DNA of 64,000 bases. It comes from Acidobacteriota bacterium (lineage in GTDB: Bacteria > Acidobacteriota > Terriglobia > Terriglobales > Acidobacteriaceae). The stretch's first letter is position 1. Every line of letters begins with the position of its first letter. Positions 25,139 through 34,457 of this stretch are shown one piece after another. A program made the position numbers and the translations under genes. The notes under the pieces were generated by a model that was not told the origin of the DNA, searched no databases, and worked only from the letters and a program-made list of their open reading frames with translations. The DNA lies in contig PJLO01000004.1 of NCBI GenBank assembly GCA_003010405.1, positions 49,128-113,127 on the forward strand, read 5' to 3'.

Positions 25139-26446
25139 TTGCCTGACAATAATCTCGATTTCACGATCGCACGGCTTGGCCAGTGCTGCTTTCCATCCCC
25201 ATTATCCGGTGTCCGGTTCACCGCTGATAACGAACGCGTTCTTTATCATGCACGGCTTGAGGAAATTAAGCCGTGGATCGCTGAGGGCTTGGATCCTCCG
25301 TCAATGGAGGCCGCCGGGCCAAGGGAAAAGTTGTTTTTCGACCCCTCTCAACTTGCCTGTGGAATTGTGACCTGCGGCGGGCTCTGCCCTGGGCTGAACG
25401 ACGTGATTCGGTCTATCGTCCTGAGTCTTTGGTATCACTACGGAGTAAAGAATATCTATGGATTCCGCTTTGGCTATGCTGGCCTCGCGGGCCGGAGCGG
25501 GCACGATCCGCTAAAACTGACTCCCGACTTCGTCAACCGAATTCATGAGCTCGGTGGAACGGTCCTCGGCTCCTCTCGGGGGCCACAGGAGCCTGCTGAG
25601 ATGGCCAAGACCCTCAGGGACCTGAAGATTGGCATTCTCTTTGCCATCGGCGGCGACGGCACGCTGCGTGGTGCGCAGGTGATCGCGGAGGAAGTGGCCA
25701 GACAGGGAACGGCTGTTAGCGTCATTGGCATCCCGAAGACGATCGACAACGACATCTCCTTCGTGCAGAAGACTTTCGGTTTCGAGACTGCGGTTGCTGA
25801 GGCACGACGCGCGATTTATGCGGCCAGCGCCGAGGCAGAAGCGGTGCGGAATGGAATCGGTCTGGTAAAGCTCCCGGGGCGCGATTCTGGATTCATCGCG
25901 GCCTTTTCGGTCCTCGTAGAGAGCCAAGTGAACTTTTGTCTCGTTCCCGAAGTTCCGTTCATCCTTGAGAGATTCCTCTCCGAACTGAAGCTGCGGCTTG
26001 AACGAAGGAGCCACGCCGTAATCGCCGTGGCGGAAGGCGTCGCCCACTACCTCATGGAGAAGACGGGCAAGCGCGACGCCTCCGGGAACGTTGTGTACGG
26101 TGACGTAGGATTGTTCCTGAGAGACAGGATCAAGGAACACTTCAAGCAGAGCGGCATCGAGATAAGCATGAAGTATATTGATCCCAGCTATGCCATTCGC
26201 AGTGTGCCGACAAGCGCGCATGATGCCGCTTTCTGCCTGCTACTGGGGCAGAGCGCAGTGCATGCCGGAGTAAGCGGCAGGACGAATATGGTTGTCAGCT
26301 TCTGGAATCACCAGTTCACGCATGTGCCGATATCCCTCGCCGTAACGGAGCGCAAGAAGATCGACCCCGAGGGAATGCTCTGGAATAGCGTTCTTGCTGC
26401 CACCGGCCAGCCAGCGGACATGCGGTCCCGACAGAATGGGCTATGA
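25139..26446 (+). CDS. 6-phosphofructokinase, group II/clade X type
   Basis: The start is a TTG with GGGAGGAG five bases upstream. The 435-aa protein has the long N-terminal extension of plant/trypanosome/spirochaete-type phosphofructokinases. Key motifs are CGGLCPGLNDVIR, GGDGTLRGA, PKTIDNDI and LPGRDSGFIAA. A Gly in GGDGT at the position that distinguishes phosphate donors suggests ATP, while Lys in PKTIDND is the residue of the PPi-type and clade X enzymes. It phosphorylates fructose 6-phosphate. The stop overlaps the start of a truncated HAD gene (ATGA), so the two once formed an operon. Confidence 0.9.
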   Translation: MPDNNLDFTIARLGQCCFPSPLSGVRFTADNERVLYHARLEEIKPWIAEGLDPPSMEAAGPREKLFFDPSQLACGIVTCGGLCPGLNDVIRSIVLSLWYHYGVKNIYGFRFGYAGLAGRSGHDPLKLTPDFVNRIHELGGTVLGSSRGPQEPAEMAKTLRDLKIGILFAIGGDGTLRGAQVIAEEVARQGTAVSVIGIPKTIDNDISFVQKTFGFETAVAEARRAIYAASAEAEAVRNGIGLVKLPGRDSGFIAAFSVLVESQVNFCLVPEVPFILERFLSELKLRLERRSHAVIAVAEGVAHYLMEKTGKRDASGNVVYGDVGLFLRDRIKEHFKQSGIEISMKYIDPSYAIRSVPTSAHDAAFCLLLGQSAVHAGVSGRTNMVVSFWNHQFTHVPISLAVTERKKIDPEGMLWNSVLAATGQPADMRSRQNGL

Positions 26447-26619
26447 CCTCGTTTCCGAATTCCACCCGAGAGAACTTCGACGCTGTCCTGTTCGAATTTG
26501 ACGGCGTAGTGACTGGCGACGGCGAAGCTTGTATCGACTTCCATCGCCAGACTCTCGCGCGTGTAGGCATCGATCACGTTCAGCACACGGATCGAGCGAA
26601 ATCGAGCGCCCACTCCTGA
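26443..26619 (+). pseudogene. HAD-type phosphatase/phosphomutase N-terminus truncated by an IS remnant
   Basis: The ATG overlaps the phosphofructokinase stop as ATGA. Residues about 10-27 (ENFDAVLFEFDGVVTG) match the HAD motif I of beta-phosphoglucomutase-like enzymes, with the first catalytic Asp replaced by Glu (FEFDG in place of FDxDG). From about 26517 the sequence becomes the antisense of an IS3-type transposase and the frame ends at TGA 26617-26619. Only the first few percent of the gene survives. Its role was probably sugar-phosphate metabolism next to phosphofructokinase. Confidence 0.65.
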
Positions 26620-26960
26620 TTAGCCTCGGTGTAGATGCCCGCGGCGTGCTCACGCGCACACAGGGTTTCCGCTTCTTTCGGCGCAGGGCAAGGCTGGCTT
26701 CGCCATACACGCGACGCACACGCTTGTGGTTCCCATGCTCGCCTTCACGCTCCAGCAGCACATGCAGCGACGGTAGCCGAAGCGCGGCTTCTCGCGTGCC
26801 AGCTCGATTGGCGCTCACGCAGGTCGTCGTCGTTCTGCCGTGGTTGATACCGTAGCTCGACACGGGAACCAACAACAAACGGCAAACGCGGCGCTCGGTG
26901 AAGGCAAACTTCTGACGGATGTGCTCGGCAGGGGTGCCAATATTTCGTTTGTGGATAAAC
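26520..26960 (-). pseudogene. IS3-family transposase (OrfB) remnant, several frameshifts
   Basis: Minus-strand fragments in different frames align to IS3 OrfB in order: FTERRVCRLLLVPVSSYG, then YQPRQNDDDLRERQ, then RLPSLHVLLEREGEHGNHKR, VRRVYGEASLALRRKKRKP, and finally RFRSIRVLNVIDAYTRES with LAMEVDTSF. The catalytic DDE core is mostly missing, as the element is cut at VDTSF near 26520. No inverted repeats could be fixed. The remnant lies between a truncated HAD gene and tRNA-Met. Confidence 0.7.
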
Positions 26961-27050
26961 TCGATGCGGTACCGAATTCGACGCCGACAAGGCGACGCAC
27001 AACTCGCAACCGTAGAGATGCCAGATTTTGTCGCAAGTTATTGATTTGAT

Positions 27051-27127
<77 letters not shown>

Positions 27128-27204
27128 ACGATTGTCTGCCAAGGAGGGGCTAGGGTGCAGGCAGGCAACATTTCAAAGTCTGGATACAACCGACAACACT
27201 GATT

Positions 27205-28497
27205 CTATTGGGCCTTGGGCACCCTGTCAAACCGTTCCCTTTCGACCCCACGAGGCCTCTGATTAAGCGGCAGCATCTTCAATAATTTCAGTGCGCATTC
27301 GTCCTCAGCCCAGCGTTTCGATTGGCTGGAGCATTGCAGATTTGGCCTGAAATTAGCGAAGTAGCTGACCATTGCCGTTTGTAATTCGGCATTCACATGG
27401 GCAAATTTGTCTTTTTTCAGCCGCCGCAACAATTGGCTGAAAGTTTCGTCCGCCAGGCTGTATTCCTTCGCGCGTGTTGGTTTGCCGGTATCGAGGTCAA
27501 AATCCGCAAATTCAATCCTGCCCTGTTGTACCTGCTTCAGTTCCGCCCGAAAGGCAGCATACGTTCGATTTACGCTCTCGATGTAAAGCTCTTCAGTCTG
27601 CGGGGTTGGGTCTTTGTAGGAGAGTCCGCGGAATGGGCCGATCTTGGGGACAATGCGAAACAGGAACGCTAAAATGCGCGCTCCTGGCCCCGGTTTCGTA
27701 TAGTCTCGCCCCCAGGTTTTTTCATAGTCGGCTCGCGAAAGGTGGTAAAGGAATAGCTTGCGATCAAAATTCGGAATCTCCCGCGTGATCTGCTTGCCGC
27801 GAGTAGCCAGGGCCACTTTTGTCATCTCAGGAATAACCTTGCTCACAGCCCGCCGATAGGTCCCAATGGCCAAATTCTCGTGCGTGAGCACGGAATTCAG
27901 GGGAACTCCATAAGTTCGCAGGAATGCACGCTCCAATAACTCTTTGGCTACTTGGAAATCAATGAAGTCGTGGAAACCTTGCGGAGGGTAATGGTGACGT
28001 GCCACCTGTAAAACGTCAAAACCGAACTCAGTTCGCAGATGCTCGGTGCGTGCCTCCTCGTAAGTCACCACTGGGCCAAATTTGCGACGCAGTTTAGGGT
28101 ATTCAATGGGTACGGCGCGATTTATAAACGGATGGCCATGAATATCGGATACATAGTGCGCCAGCGTTCCCACTGCGAACGCCAGTTCATTGACATCGGT
28201 CGATTCAAGAAAGAGGTTTTTCTCAAAGTCCCCCGTGCGCACGTAATGAGTGAGGTCGCTGAAGAGGTGCGAGCCGAAGGGGTAATACCCTAGGTCTTGC
28301 AGCACAGAACCGCCGTAAGCATAGGCGTGCGCGCGCCGTAGTTCCTCCGGAGTCGTATCCGGATAACGGCTCAGCAGTAAGGGGCGGATGCTGTCATCCC
28401 ACACCAAGTCGATCAGTTCTTCGTGGGTAAGAACGGAGTAGGCATTCGCAGGCAGGACCGCGATTGTACATACGAGCAGTGCGGCAGCGGCACGCAT
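27205..28497 (-). CDS. Zinc-dependent phospholipase C-like exported protein
   Basis: I place the start at the ATG at 28497, which begins a signal peptide MRAAAALLVCTIAVLPANAY. A GTG at 28596 is possible but has no ribosome-binding site. The 430-aa mature-length protein has the His/Asp-rich pattern of zinc-dependent phospholipase C/S1-P1 nuclease-like proteins: SVLTHEELIDLVW near the mature N-terminus (the His is at the family's metal position), GTLAHYVSDIHGHPFINRA and HYPPQGFHDFIDF. It lies 185 bp after pgi on the same strand. Substrate is unknown. Confidence 0.78.
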   Translation of the reverse strand: MRAAAALLVCTIAVLPANAYSVLTHEELIDLVWDDSIRPLLLSRYPDTTPEELRRAHAYAYGGSVLQDLGYYPFGSHLFSDLTHYVRTGDFEKNLFLESTDVNELAFAVGTLAHYVSDIHGHPFINRAVPIEYPKLRRKFGPVVTYEEARTEHLRTEFGFDVLQVARHHYPPQGFHDFIDFQVAKELLERAFLRTYGVPLNSVLTHENLAIGTYRRAVSKVIPEMTKVALATRGKQITREIPNFDRKLFLYHLSRADYEKTWGRDYTKPGPGARILAFLFRIVPKIGPFRGLSYKDPTPQTEELYIESVNRTYAAFRAELKQVQQGRIEFADFDLDTGKPTRAKEYSLADETFSQLLRRLKKDKFAHVNAELQTAMVSYFANFRPNLQCSSQSKRWAEDECALKLLKMLPLNQRPRGVERERFDRVPKAQ

Positions 28498-28681
28498 CAC
28501 TGCTCGTAGGGTTAAGATTGCACGCGCACGAAGATTTCGCTCACTCCACCGGCGGTACAGCCGATCTACGGAGCCAGCGAGAGAATTGATGTGCACGCTG
28601 GATAGTTGCTTCCAGCATGCCGCTGGTTGTCCGTAAAACTCAGTCGGTACGGCGATTCCGGTCAGCGGCTCGGGAAGACTT

Positions 28682-30376
28682 CTATGCTTGTTCCACTGCT
28701 TGCAGCAACCGCTTCAATCCTGCCGTTACGTTCAGGCCTAAATCGACGCGGATTGCGCGCCGTCCGTGTTTCACGAGCGATTCAAAATCGCCGAGTGATT
28801 GCGCCTGTTTCAGGATGCTGAATCCGAAGGGCTCGCGGGGAATTGCAATGTCTGCCGCATCCTCGGCCGTCAGTTGGATAAATAGGCCATTGTTGCCGCC
28901 GCCCTTGTGCAACTGTCCGGTCGAGTGCAGAAAACGCGGGCCATACCCCGTTGTAACCGCCGCGCAGGTCCTTGCCCGCACGGCCCGGCGCAATTTTTGT
29001 ACCAGCGCTTCGGCCTCGGGGGTTTCTACAAAATACTGCGTGATTGCAACGTAATCGCCGGTACTCACCTTTTTCAGATGAGCCGCTATTGCCGAATCCA
29101 GGTTTGCGCCAAGTGCATTGTCCTCACTGAAGAGCTTCAACGCGCCTTCCTGCACGACTGGCGTTTGCGTCGGCAGCGCGCCTTTGGCCACAAACTCACC
29201 CAGGAGTCGTTTGGTGTTGTCCTTGGATTCCTGCACATTTGGCTGGTCAAAGGCGTCGATGCTCAACAGGGAACACGCCACCGCAGTAGCAAACTCCCAG
29301 ACAAAGAAAGTTGACCCCAAGTCCAGCGCATCCGCTAAATTTTGCAGCAGAACCGGGAATCCCGCATCCTTCAGCGACGTAATCCTGGCGTTTGTCTCCG
29401 CATCGCCCGAGCCCACGGCGATTGAAGCAAAGAGGCGATCTTTGCCGTACTGTTTTGGCTCACCCAGAGACTCGCCCGCAATCGGCACAATCCCTTTGCC
29501 TTCTTTGCCGGTGCTCTCGGCCACGAGTTGCTCAATCCAGAGTCCCAGGGATGCGATGTCCTTAGAGGTTGCCAGCGTCAACTTGTCCACACCCTTGCTG
29601 GCCAGCATTCCAAGAAGCGCACCCAGCGCCGCTCCCGGATTTGCGGCAACGTTTTCGCTCTGGCAGGCCTTTGCCGTGGCGGTTGCCCGCGTTAAAAGCG
29701 CTTCAACGTCGCCGCCCATCAGCGCAAACGGAACCATCCCGAAGAAACTCAACGCCGAGTATCGTCCGCCGATATCGGCCCAGTTTATGAACGTTTTGCG
29801 GAAGCCTTCTTCTTTCGCTTGGTTTTCCAGCAGCGTTCCGGGGTCGGTGATAGCGATGAAGTTTTCACCGACCTTTTCGCCCTTAACCTGCTTTACACGG
29901 TCATAAAAATAGCGCGCAAACATCTGCGGCTCGGTGGTCGAGCCCGACTTTGACGCCACAATGAACAAGGTGCTCTCCAGTTTGACCTGCGCCTCAATGC
30001 TCGCGACAGCAGCCGGAACCGTCGAATCCAGCACCAGCAGTTCGGGATATCCGCTCTTCGGCCCGAAGCTTTGCCGAAGGACTTCCGGGCACAGGCTTGA
30101 GCCGCCCATACCCAGAACGACCGCGTGGGTGAATCCAGCGGAACGAATCTCTTCTGCAAACGACTTCAACTCGGCAACGCGCTCCAGCACCTGTCCTGGA
30201 ACGGTTAGCCAGCCGAGCGAGTTTGCGATGATCTTCTGGTGATCGGGCGCTGCCGACCACACGCTGGCGTCCATTTGCCAAATTCTTGCGACGGTGTTCT
30301 TCGACTTGAGAAAACCCAAGGCAAATTCAAACTCTGCCTGGTGCGCTCCCAGCGATATCTTGCCCAGATCAAACAT
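28682..30376 (-). CDS. pgi: Glucose-6-phosphate isomerase
   Basis: The 564-aa protein interconverts glucose 6-phosphate and fructose 6-phosphate. VVLGMGGSSLCPEVLR, SKSGSTTEPQMFARYFYD, the NWADIGGRYSALS substrate loop (catalytic Glu-type residue in the GGRYS region) and the C-terminal QLHKGGGNNGLF (catalytic His/Lys region) are visible. Its start overlaps the last eight bases of tal. In some bacteria tal and pgi are fused, and the overlap here is consistent with that link. Confidence 0.93.
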   Translation of the reverse strand: MFDLGKISLGAHQAEFEFALGFLKSKNTVARIWQMDASVWSAAPDHQKIIANSLGWLTVPGQVLERVAELKSFAEEIRSAGFTHAVVLGMGGSSLCPEVLRQSFGPKSGYPELLVLDSTVPAAVASIEAQVKLESTLFIVASKSGSTTEPQMFARYFYDRVKQVKGEKVGENFIAITDPGTLLENQAKEEGFRKTFINWADIGGRYSALSFFGMVPFALMGGDVEALLTRATATAKACQSENVAANPGAALGALLGMLASKGVDKLTLATSKDIASLGLWIEQLVAESTGKEGKGIVPIAGESLGEPKQYGKDRLFASIAVGSGDAETNARITSLKDAGFPVLLQNLADALDLGSTFFVWEFATAVACSLLSIDAFDQPNVQESKDNTKRLLGEFVAKGALPTQTPVVQEGALKLFSEDNALGANLDSAIAAHLKKVSTGDYVAITQYFVETPEAEALVQKLRRAVRARTCAAVTTGYGPRFLHSTGQLHKGGGNNGLFIQLTAEDAADIAIPREPFGFSILKQAQSLGDFESLVKHGRRAIRVDLGLNVTAGLKRLLQAVEQA

Positions 30377-31490
30377 GCGCGACCTCTTGCCGACGCCGTT
30401 CTATCACCGAGATCAAGTTATTGTAGGACTCCGCGAAGCTCTTGACGCCGGCGGCTGTTAATTCATCGGTCACGGCAGTTAAATCGATTCCGAGCTTTTG
30501 CAGCTTTTCGAACAATTCGCGGGAACCTTTCAGGTCGTCCGTAATCGTCACGACCGGCTTGCCGTGGTCCCGGAAAGCATCGTATGTGATGGGAGGCATT
30601 GTGTTTACCGTGTGGGGACCGATCAGTGTGTCAATGTAGAGCACGTCAGAATATTTTGGATTCTTGGTGCCTGTCGAAGCCCACAACGGCCTCTGAACCC
30701 GTGCGCCAGCCGCCGCCAGTTTCTCCCAGCGAGCGCCACTGAACATTTGCTGGAATTTTTCATAGACGAGTTTGGCATTTGCGATTGCGGTCTTGCCGGT
30801 CAGTGCCGCTGCCTGCGGGCAGCCATTCTTCGCCAGCTCGTCGAGTTTCTTGTCTACTGCGGTATCGATACGGCTGACAAAGAAGCTGGCTACGGAGGCG
30901 ACGCTGTTCAAGTCACCGCCTTTGGCAAGGCGTTTTTCCAGGCCTTTCAGGTAGGCTTCAACGATCTGCGCATAAACTCCGACGGAAAAGATCAGTGTCA
31001 CGTTTACACTGATGCCATCCGAGATCAGCTGTTCAATTGCGGGCAGCCCCTCGGGAGTTCCCGGAACTTTTATCATTACATTGGGACGCGCCAGTTTGTC
31101 GTGCAGGCGTTTGGCTTCCTTTACGGTGCCTGCTGTGTCGTGGGCCAGCAGTGGGGAGACCTCAATGCTCACGAATCCATCCGCGCCTGTGGTGCTTTCG
31201 TAAACCGGACGGAAGACGTCGGCTGCACTCGCAATATCCCCGACGACCAATGCGTCGTAAATTTCGTCACGACCGGCGCCCCTGGCCACCAGTTCCCGCA
31301 GCGCGTCTTCATAATCCTTGCTGCCGGAGATTGCCTTTTCAAAGATTGTCGGGTTCGAGGTCAGTCCCCGGAGGCCGTCTTCTTCAATCATTTTTTTCAG
31401 GGTGCCATTGGAAACCAGCGAACGCGTCATCTGGTCATACCACGGACTCTGTCCCAATGTGCTCAACTGTGCTAAAGGATTGCTGGCCAT
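30369..31490 (-). CDS. tal: Transaldolase
   Basis: The 373-aa protein transfers dihydroxyacetone units in the non-oxidative pentose phosphate pathway. The Schiff-base Lys lies in NVMIKVPGTPEGLPAI. GLTSNPTIFEKAIS and the YSDVLYIDTLIGPHTVNTMP segment (region about 275-295) are typical of the longer TalB-like form found with pgi. It starts 43 bp after rpiB and its end overlaps pgi by eight bases. Confidence 0.95.
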   Translation of the reverse strand: MASNPLAQLSTLGQSPWYDQMTRSLVSNGTLKKMIEEDGLRGLTSNPTIFEKAISGSKDYEDALRELVARGAGRDEIYDALVVGDIASAADVFRPVYESTTGADGFVSIEVSPLLAHDTAGTVKEAKRLHDKLARPNVMIKVPGTPEGLPAIEQLISDGISVNVTLIFSVGVYAQIVEAYLKGLEKRLAKGGDLNSVASVASFFVSRIDTAVDKKLDELAKNGCPQAAALTGKTAIANAKLVYEKFQQMFSGARWEKLAAAGARVQRPLWASTGTKNPKYSDVLYIDTLIGPHTVNTMPPITYDAFRDHGKPVVTITDDLKGSRELFEKLQKLGIDLTAVTDELTAAGVKSFAESYNNLISVIERRRQEVAHV

Positions 31491-31532
31491 ATACTTATCT
31501 CCTTGTGACTGTAATACTTCTGAACTCGAACT

Positions 31533-31982
31533 TCAGAATCTCGATTCCATGGCGGCTATTTTGTTTAGCCGCCGCCTGTGCCTTTCGTCTCCGCTGAAAT
31601 TTGCGGATAGGAAGGCCCGTACCAACTCGATTGCCAGTGCTTCGCCAATGACCCGCGCTCCCAGGCAGAGTACGTTCATTTCATCGTGCTCCACGCCCTG
31701 ATGCGCTGAATACGTATCATGACAAAGCGCGGCACGAATGCCGCGCACCTTGTTTGCCGCCACCGACGCGCCCACGCCGCTCCCGCAAATCAGAACTCCG
31801 CGTTCGGCACGCCTCTCCGTCAGCGCCGCCGCAATATCGGCGGCGCGGTCCGGATAATCGTCTGGCTTTGCTGGATCGTGTGTTCCCAGGTCAAGCGCTT
31901 CGTGCCCCAACCTGCGAACTTCATTCAACACGGGGTCCAGCAACAGCGAGCCTGCGTGGTCTGCCGCAACGGCAACCTTCAT
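31533..31982 (-). CDS. rpiB: Ribose-5-phosphate isomerase B
   Basis: The 149-aa protein interconverts ribose 5-phosphate and ribulose 5-phosphate. AVAADHAGSLLLDPV, LICGSGVGASVAANKVRGIRA (in part) and the active-site Cys/Asp/His residues AADHAG and CGSG identify RpiB/LacAB. ARVIGEALAIELVRAFL is the C-terminal family block. It starts 13 bp after tkt. Confidence 0.95.
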   Translation of the reverse strand: MKVAVAADHAGSLLLDPVLNEVRRLGHEALDLGTHDPAKPDDYPDRAADIAAALTERRAERGVLICGSGVGASVAANKVRGIRAALCHDTYSAHQGVEHDEMNVLCLGARVIGEALAIELVRAFLSANFSGDERHRRRLNKIAAMESRF

Positions 31983-31995
31983 TATTCAACACCAC

Positions 31996-34038
31996 CTATT
32001 TCGATACCGCCGCGAGCGATTCCCTGGCCTTTGCGACCACGTTCTCCGCGGTAAAGTTAAAGTGTTTGAACACTTCCTTCGCCGGAGCAGAGGCGCCGAA
32101 CTGGTTCTGCCCTACGACCCTGCCTTCCAGTCCTACGTAGTGTTCCCACCCAATGGGAGCCCCAGCTTCGACGGCAACCCGGGCGCGCACGGCTCTGGGT
32201 AAAACGCTTTCTTTGTACTCCGCGGTTTGCTCATCGAACAGGTCCCAGCAAGGCATGCTGACCACGCGTGCCTTTAAGCCTTCGGCTGCCAGCTTCTCCT
32301 GCGCTTGCAATGCGAGTTGCAGCTCACTGCCTGTGCCAATAAGGATCACGTCTGGAGTGCCGTCCACGTCACTGAAGATGTATGCGCCTTTTCGGAGACC
32401 TTCGGCGCTGCCGTATTTCGAGCGATCAAAGGTTGGGACCGCCTGACGGGTCAATGCCAGAGCGGTTGGATGAGATTTGCTCTCAACAGCCAGTTTCCAT
32501 GCGACCGCCGTCTCATTGGCATCTGCCGGACGGATCACCCGCATGTGAGGCATAACTCGAAGCGACATAATCTGCTCTACCGGCTCGTGCGTAGGGCCGT
32601 CCTCGCCTACGGCAATCGAGTCATGCGTAAACACATACGTTACGGGCAGTTCCATTACCGCGGCAAGCCGCACGGCCGCGCGCATGTAATCGCTGAATAC
32701 CATGAAGGTCCCGCCGAAGGCGCGCATTCCGCTGGCAGCGATTCCGTTCAGGATCGCTCCCATGCCCATTTCGCGCACGCCGAAACGCAGGACGCGCCCG
32801 CCGTAATTGCCGCTCTGGAAATCGGTATCGCTGGTGATTCTGGTCTTATTGGAGGATTCCAAGTCGGCAGACCCACCCATGATCCAGGGCAATTTCGCGG
32901 CAATCGCGTTCAGAACCTTGCTGCCGGCTTCCCGCGTTGCAAGTCCCTTGGCATCGGCAGGGAAGACCGGGATGTCCTTGTCCCAGCCCTCAGGCAATTT
33001 GCCGGTGGCGATTGCGTCCCACTGTTGCGCCAACTCAGGATTCTTCTTGGCCCAAGCTTCATATTTAGCCTGCCACTCGGCTTCCAGCTTCTTGCCGCGT
33101 TCCACTGCCTTGCCCATATGAGCGCTAACCTTTTCCGGAATCAGGAACTGTGCATCTTCCGGCCAGCCGTAAAAGCGCTTCGTGGCTTTCACTTCTTCCA
33201 CGCCTAGCGGTTCTCCGTGGGCTGCACTCTTGTCCTGCTTGTTCGGTGAGCCGTAGCCGATGTGGGAGTGCACGATAATCAGCGTAGGCCGCGTGGTCTC
33301 GCTCTGGGCTGTGCGGATGGCGGCTTCCATTGCTTTGAGGTCGTTGGCGTCCTCCACGGTCAGCACGTTCCAGTGGTAGCCCTTGAAACGCGATTCCACG
33401 TCGTCGGTGTAAGCCAGCGAGGTAGGCCCATCCAGACTGATGTGGTTCGAGTCGTAAAGCCAGATCAGGTTCGATAGCTTCAGATGACCGGCCAGTGCCG
33501 CGGCCTCGTGGGAGATCCCTTCCATCATGTCGCCGTCGGAGCAGATCGCATAGACCCGGTAATCGAAGATTTTGTCCGCATTCTGGTTGAAATGTGCAGC
33601 CAGCCAACGCTCAGTGATGGCCATACCGACCGAGTTCGCAACACCCTGGCCCAGAGGACCGGTGGTTATTTCCACGCCCGGCGTAAGGTTGTACTCGGGG
33701 TGCCCTGGGCACTTCGAGCCAAGCTGACGGAAGTTCTTAATTTCGGAAAGCGGCAGGTCGTAACCGGTCAGGTGCAGCATCGAATACAGCAACATTGAGG
33801 CGTGTCCCGCCGAAAGCAAGACGCGGTCCCGATTCGCCCAGCGCGGGTTCGCCGGGTTGTACCGCAGGAAGCGGTCCCAAAGCACGTATGCCACCGGAGC
33901 CAGTCCCATCGGGGCTCCCGGATGTCCACTGTTTGCTTTCTGAATAGCGTCAATGGACAGCGTGCGAATGGTGTTTACACACAGTTGATCAAGCTCCGAG
34001 GCCTTCGTGGTTTCTATTTGTTGCACATTCGCTGACAT
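31996..34038 (-). CDS. tkt: Transketolase
   Basis: I start at the ATG at 34038 (680 aa), where the family begins ([18 protein letters not shown]) with AAAGG 14 bases upstream. The frame remains open to 34248 but adds unrelated residues. The thiamine diphosphate motif [19 protein letters not shown], the SGHPGAPMG substrate loop and the C-terminal [16 protein letters not shown] block (catalytic Glu and His) are present. It is the first gene of tkt-rpiB-tal-pgi. No zwf or gnd is nearby, so the operon serves the non-oxidative branch. Confidence 0.95.
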   Translation of the reverse strand: MSANVQQIETTKASELDQLCVNTIRTLSIDAIQKANSGHPGAPMGLAPVAYVLWDRFLRYNPANPRWANRDRVLLSAGHASMLLYSMLHLTGYDLPLSEIKNFRQLGSKCPGHPEYNLTPGVEITTGPLGQGVANSVGMAITERWLAAHFNQNADKIFDYRVYAICSDGDMMEGISHEAAALAGHLKLSNLIWLYDSNHISLDGPTSLAYTDDVESRFKGYHWNVLTVEDANDLKAMEAAIRTAQSETTRPTLIIVHSHIGYGSPNKQDKSAAHGEPLGVEEVKATKRFYGWPEDAQFLIPEKVSAHMGKAVERGKKLEAEWQAKYEAWAKKNPELAQQWDAIATGKLPEGWDKDIPVFPADAKGLATREAGSKVLNAIAAKLPWIMGGSADLESSNKTRITSDTDFQSGNYGGRVLRFGVREMGMGAILNGIAASGMRAFGGTFMVFSDYMRAAVRLAAVMELPVTYVFTHDSIAVGEDGPTHEPVEQIMSLRVMPHMRVIRPADANETAVAWKLAVESKSHPTALALTRQAVPTFDRSKYGSAEGLRKGAYIFSDVDGTPDVILIGTGSELQLALQAQEKLAAEGLKARVVSMPCWDLFDEQTAEYKESVLPRAVRARVAVEAGAPIGWEHYVGLEGRVVGQNQFGASAPAKEVFKHFNFTAENVVAKARESLAAVSK

Positions 34039-34457
34039 GTACTTTGATTGCCTTTCTGCACCGCCACTCCGCCGAAAACTCCCTGGAGCAGGTGTTCTAT
34101 GTAATTTGCGCAGATTCCCAATGCGCACACAATCATAATGCAGCCACCTAGGGTACCAAGTCGAGTCGTACTTCAATTTAAGTGGCGCGTATTTGTTCAG
34201 ATCTGGAAGCGGTATGCCGCTCGGCAAAAAGTTTCTGCCCGGCCGCAAGGAGAATTTCTTGAGCTTTCGGGGGTACTGCTCAGCTATAAGGGGCTAAATC
34301 TGGGTCACTCATCAAGGCAAGCCTGCAGGATTGCCTCAAATCATTTTTCACCCCTTGCCTTATTTTGCGCGTCTAAGAAAGCAGAACTCGAGTTCTCGGC
34401 GGCTACAACACTTCCGCCGTATAATGACCATAGTCTTGGCTAGCTTTCTAAGGACCC
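34039..34457. promoter_or_regulatory. Divergent intergenic region with a -10-like TATAAT for the S41 protease
   Basis: The 420-bp region lies between tkt and the divergent S41 protease gene. A consensus TATAAT (34420-34425) lies 32 bases before the ATG, but no good -35 is spaced at 16-18 bp upstream. Other content is unremarkable, with no ORF I can support. Confidence 0.4.

Noticed and set aside
30498..31475. Plus-strand 325-codon frame opposite tal
   Set aside because: Shadow of transaldolase; Cys/His-rich composition without a domain.
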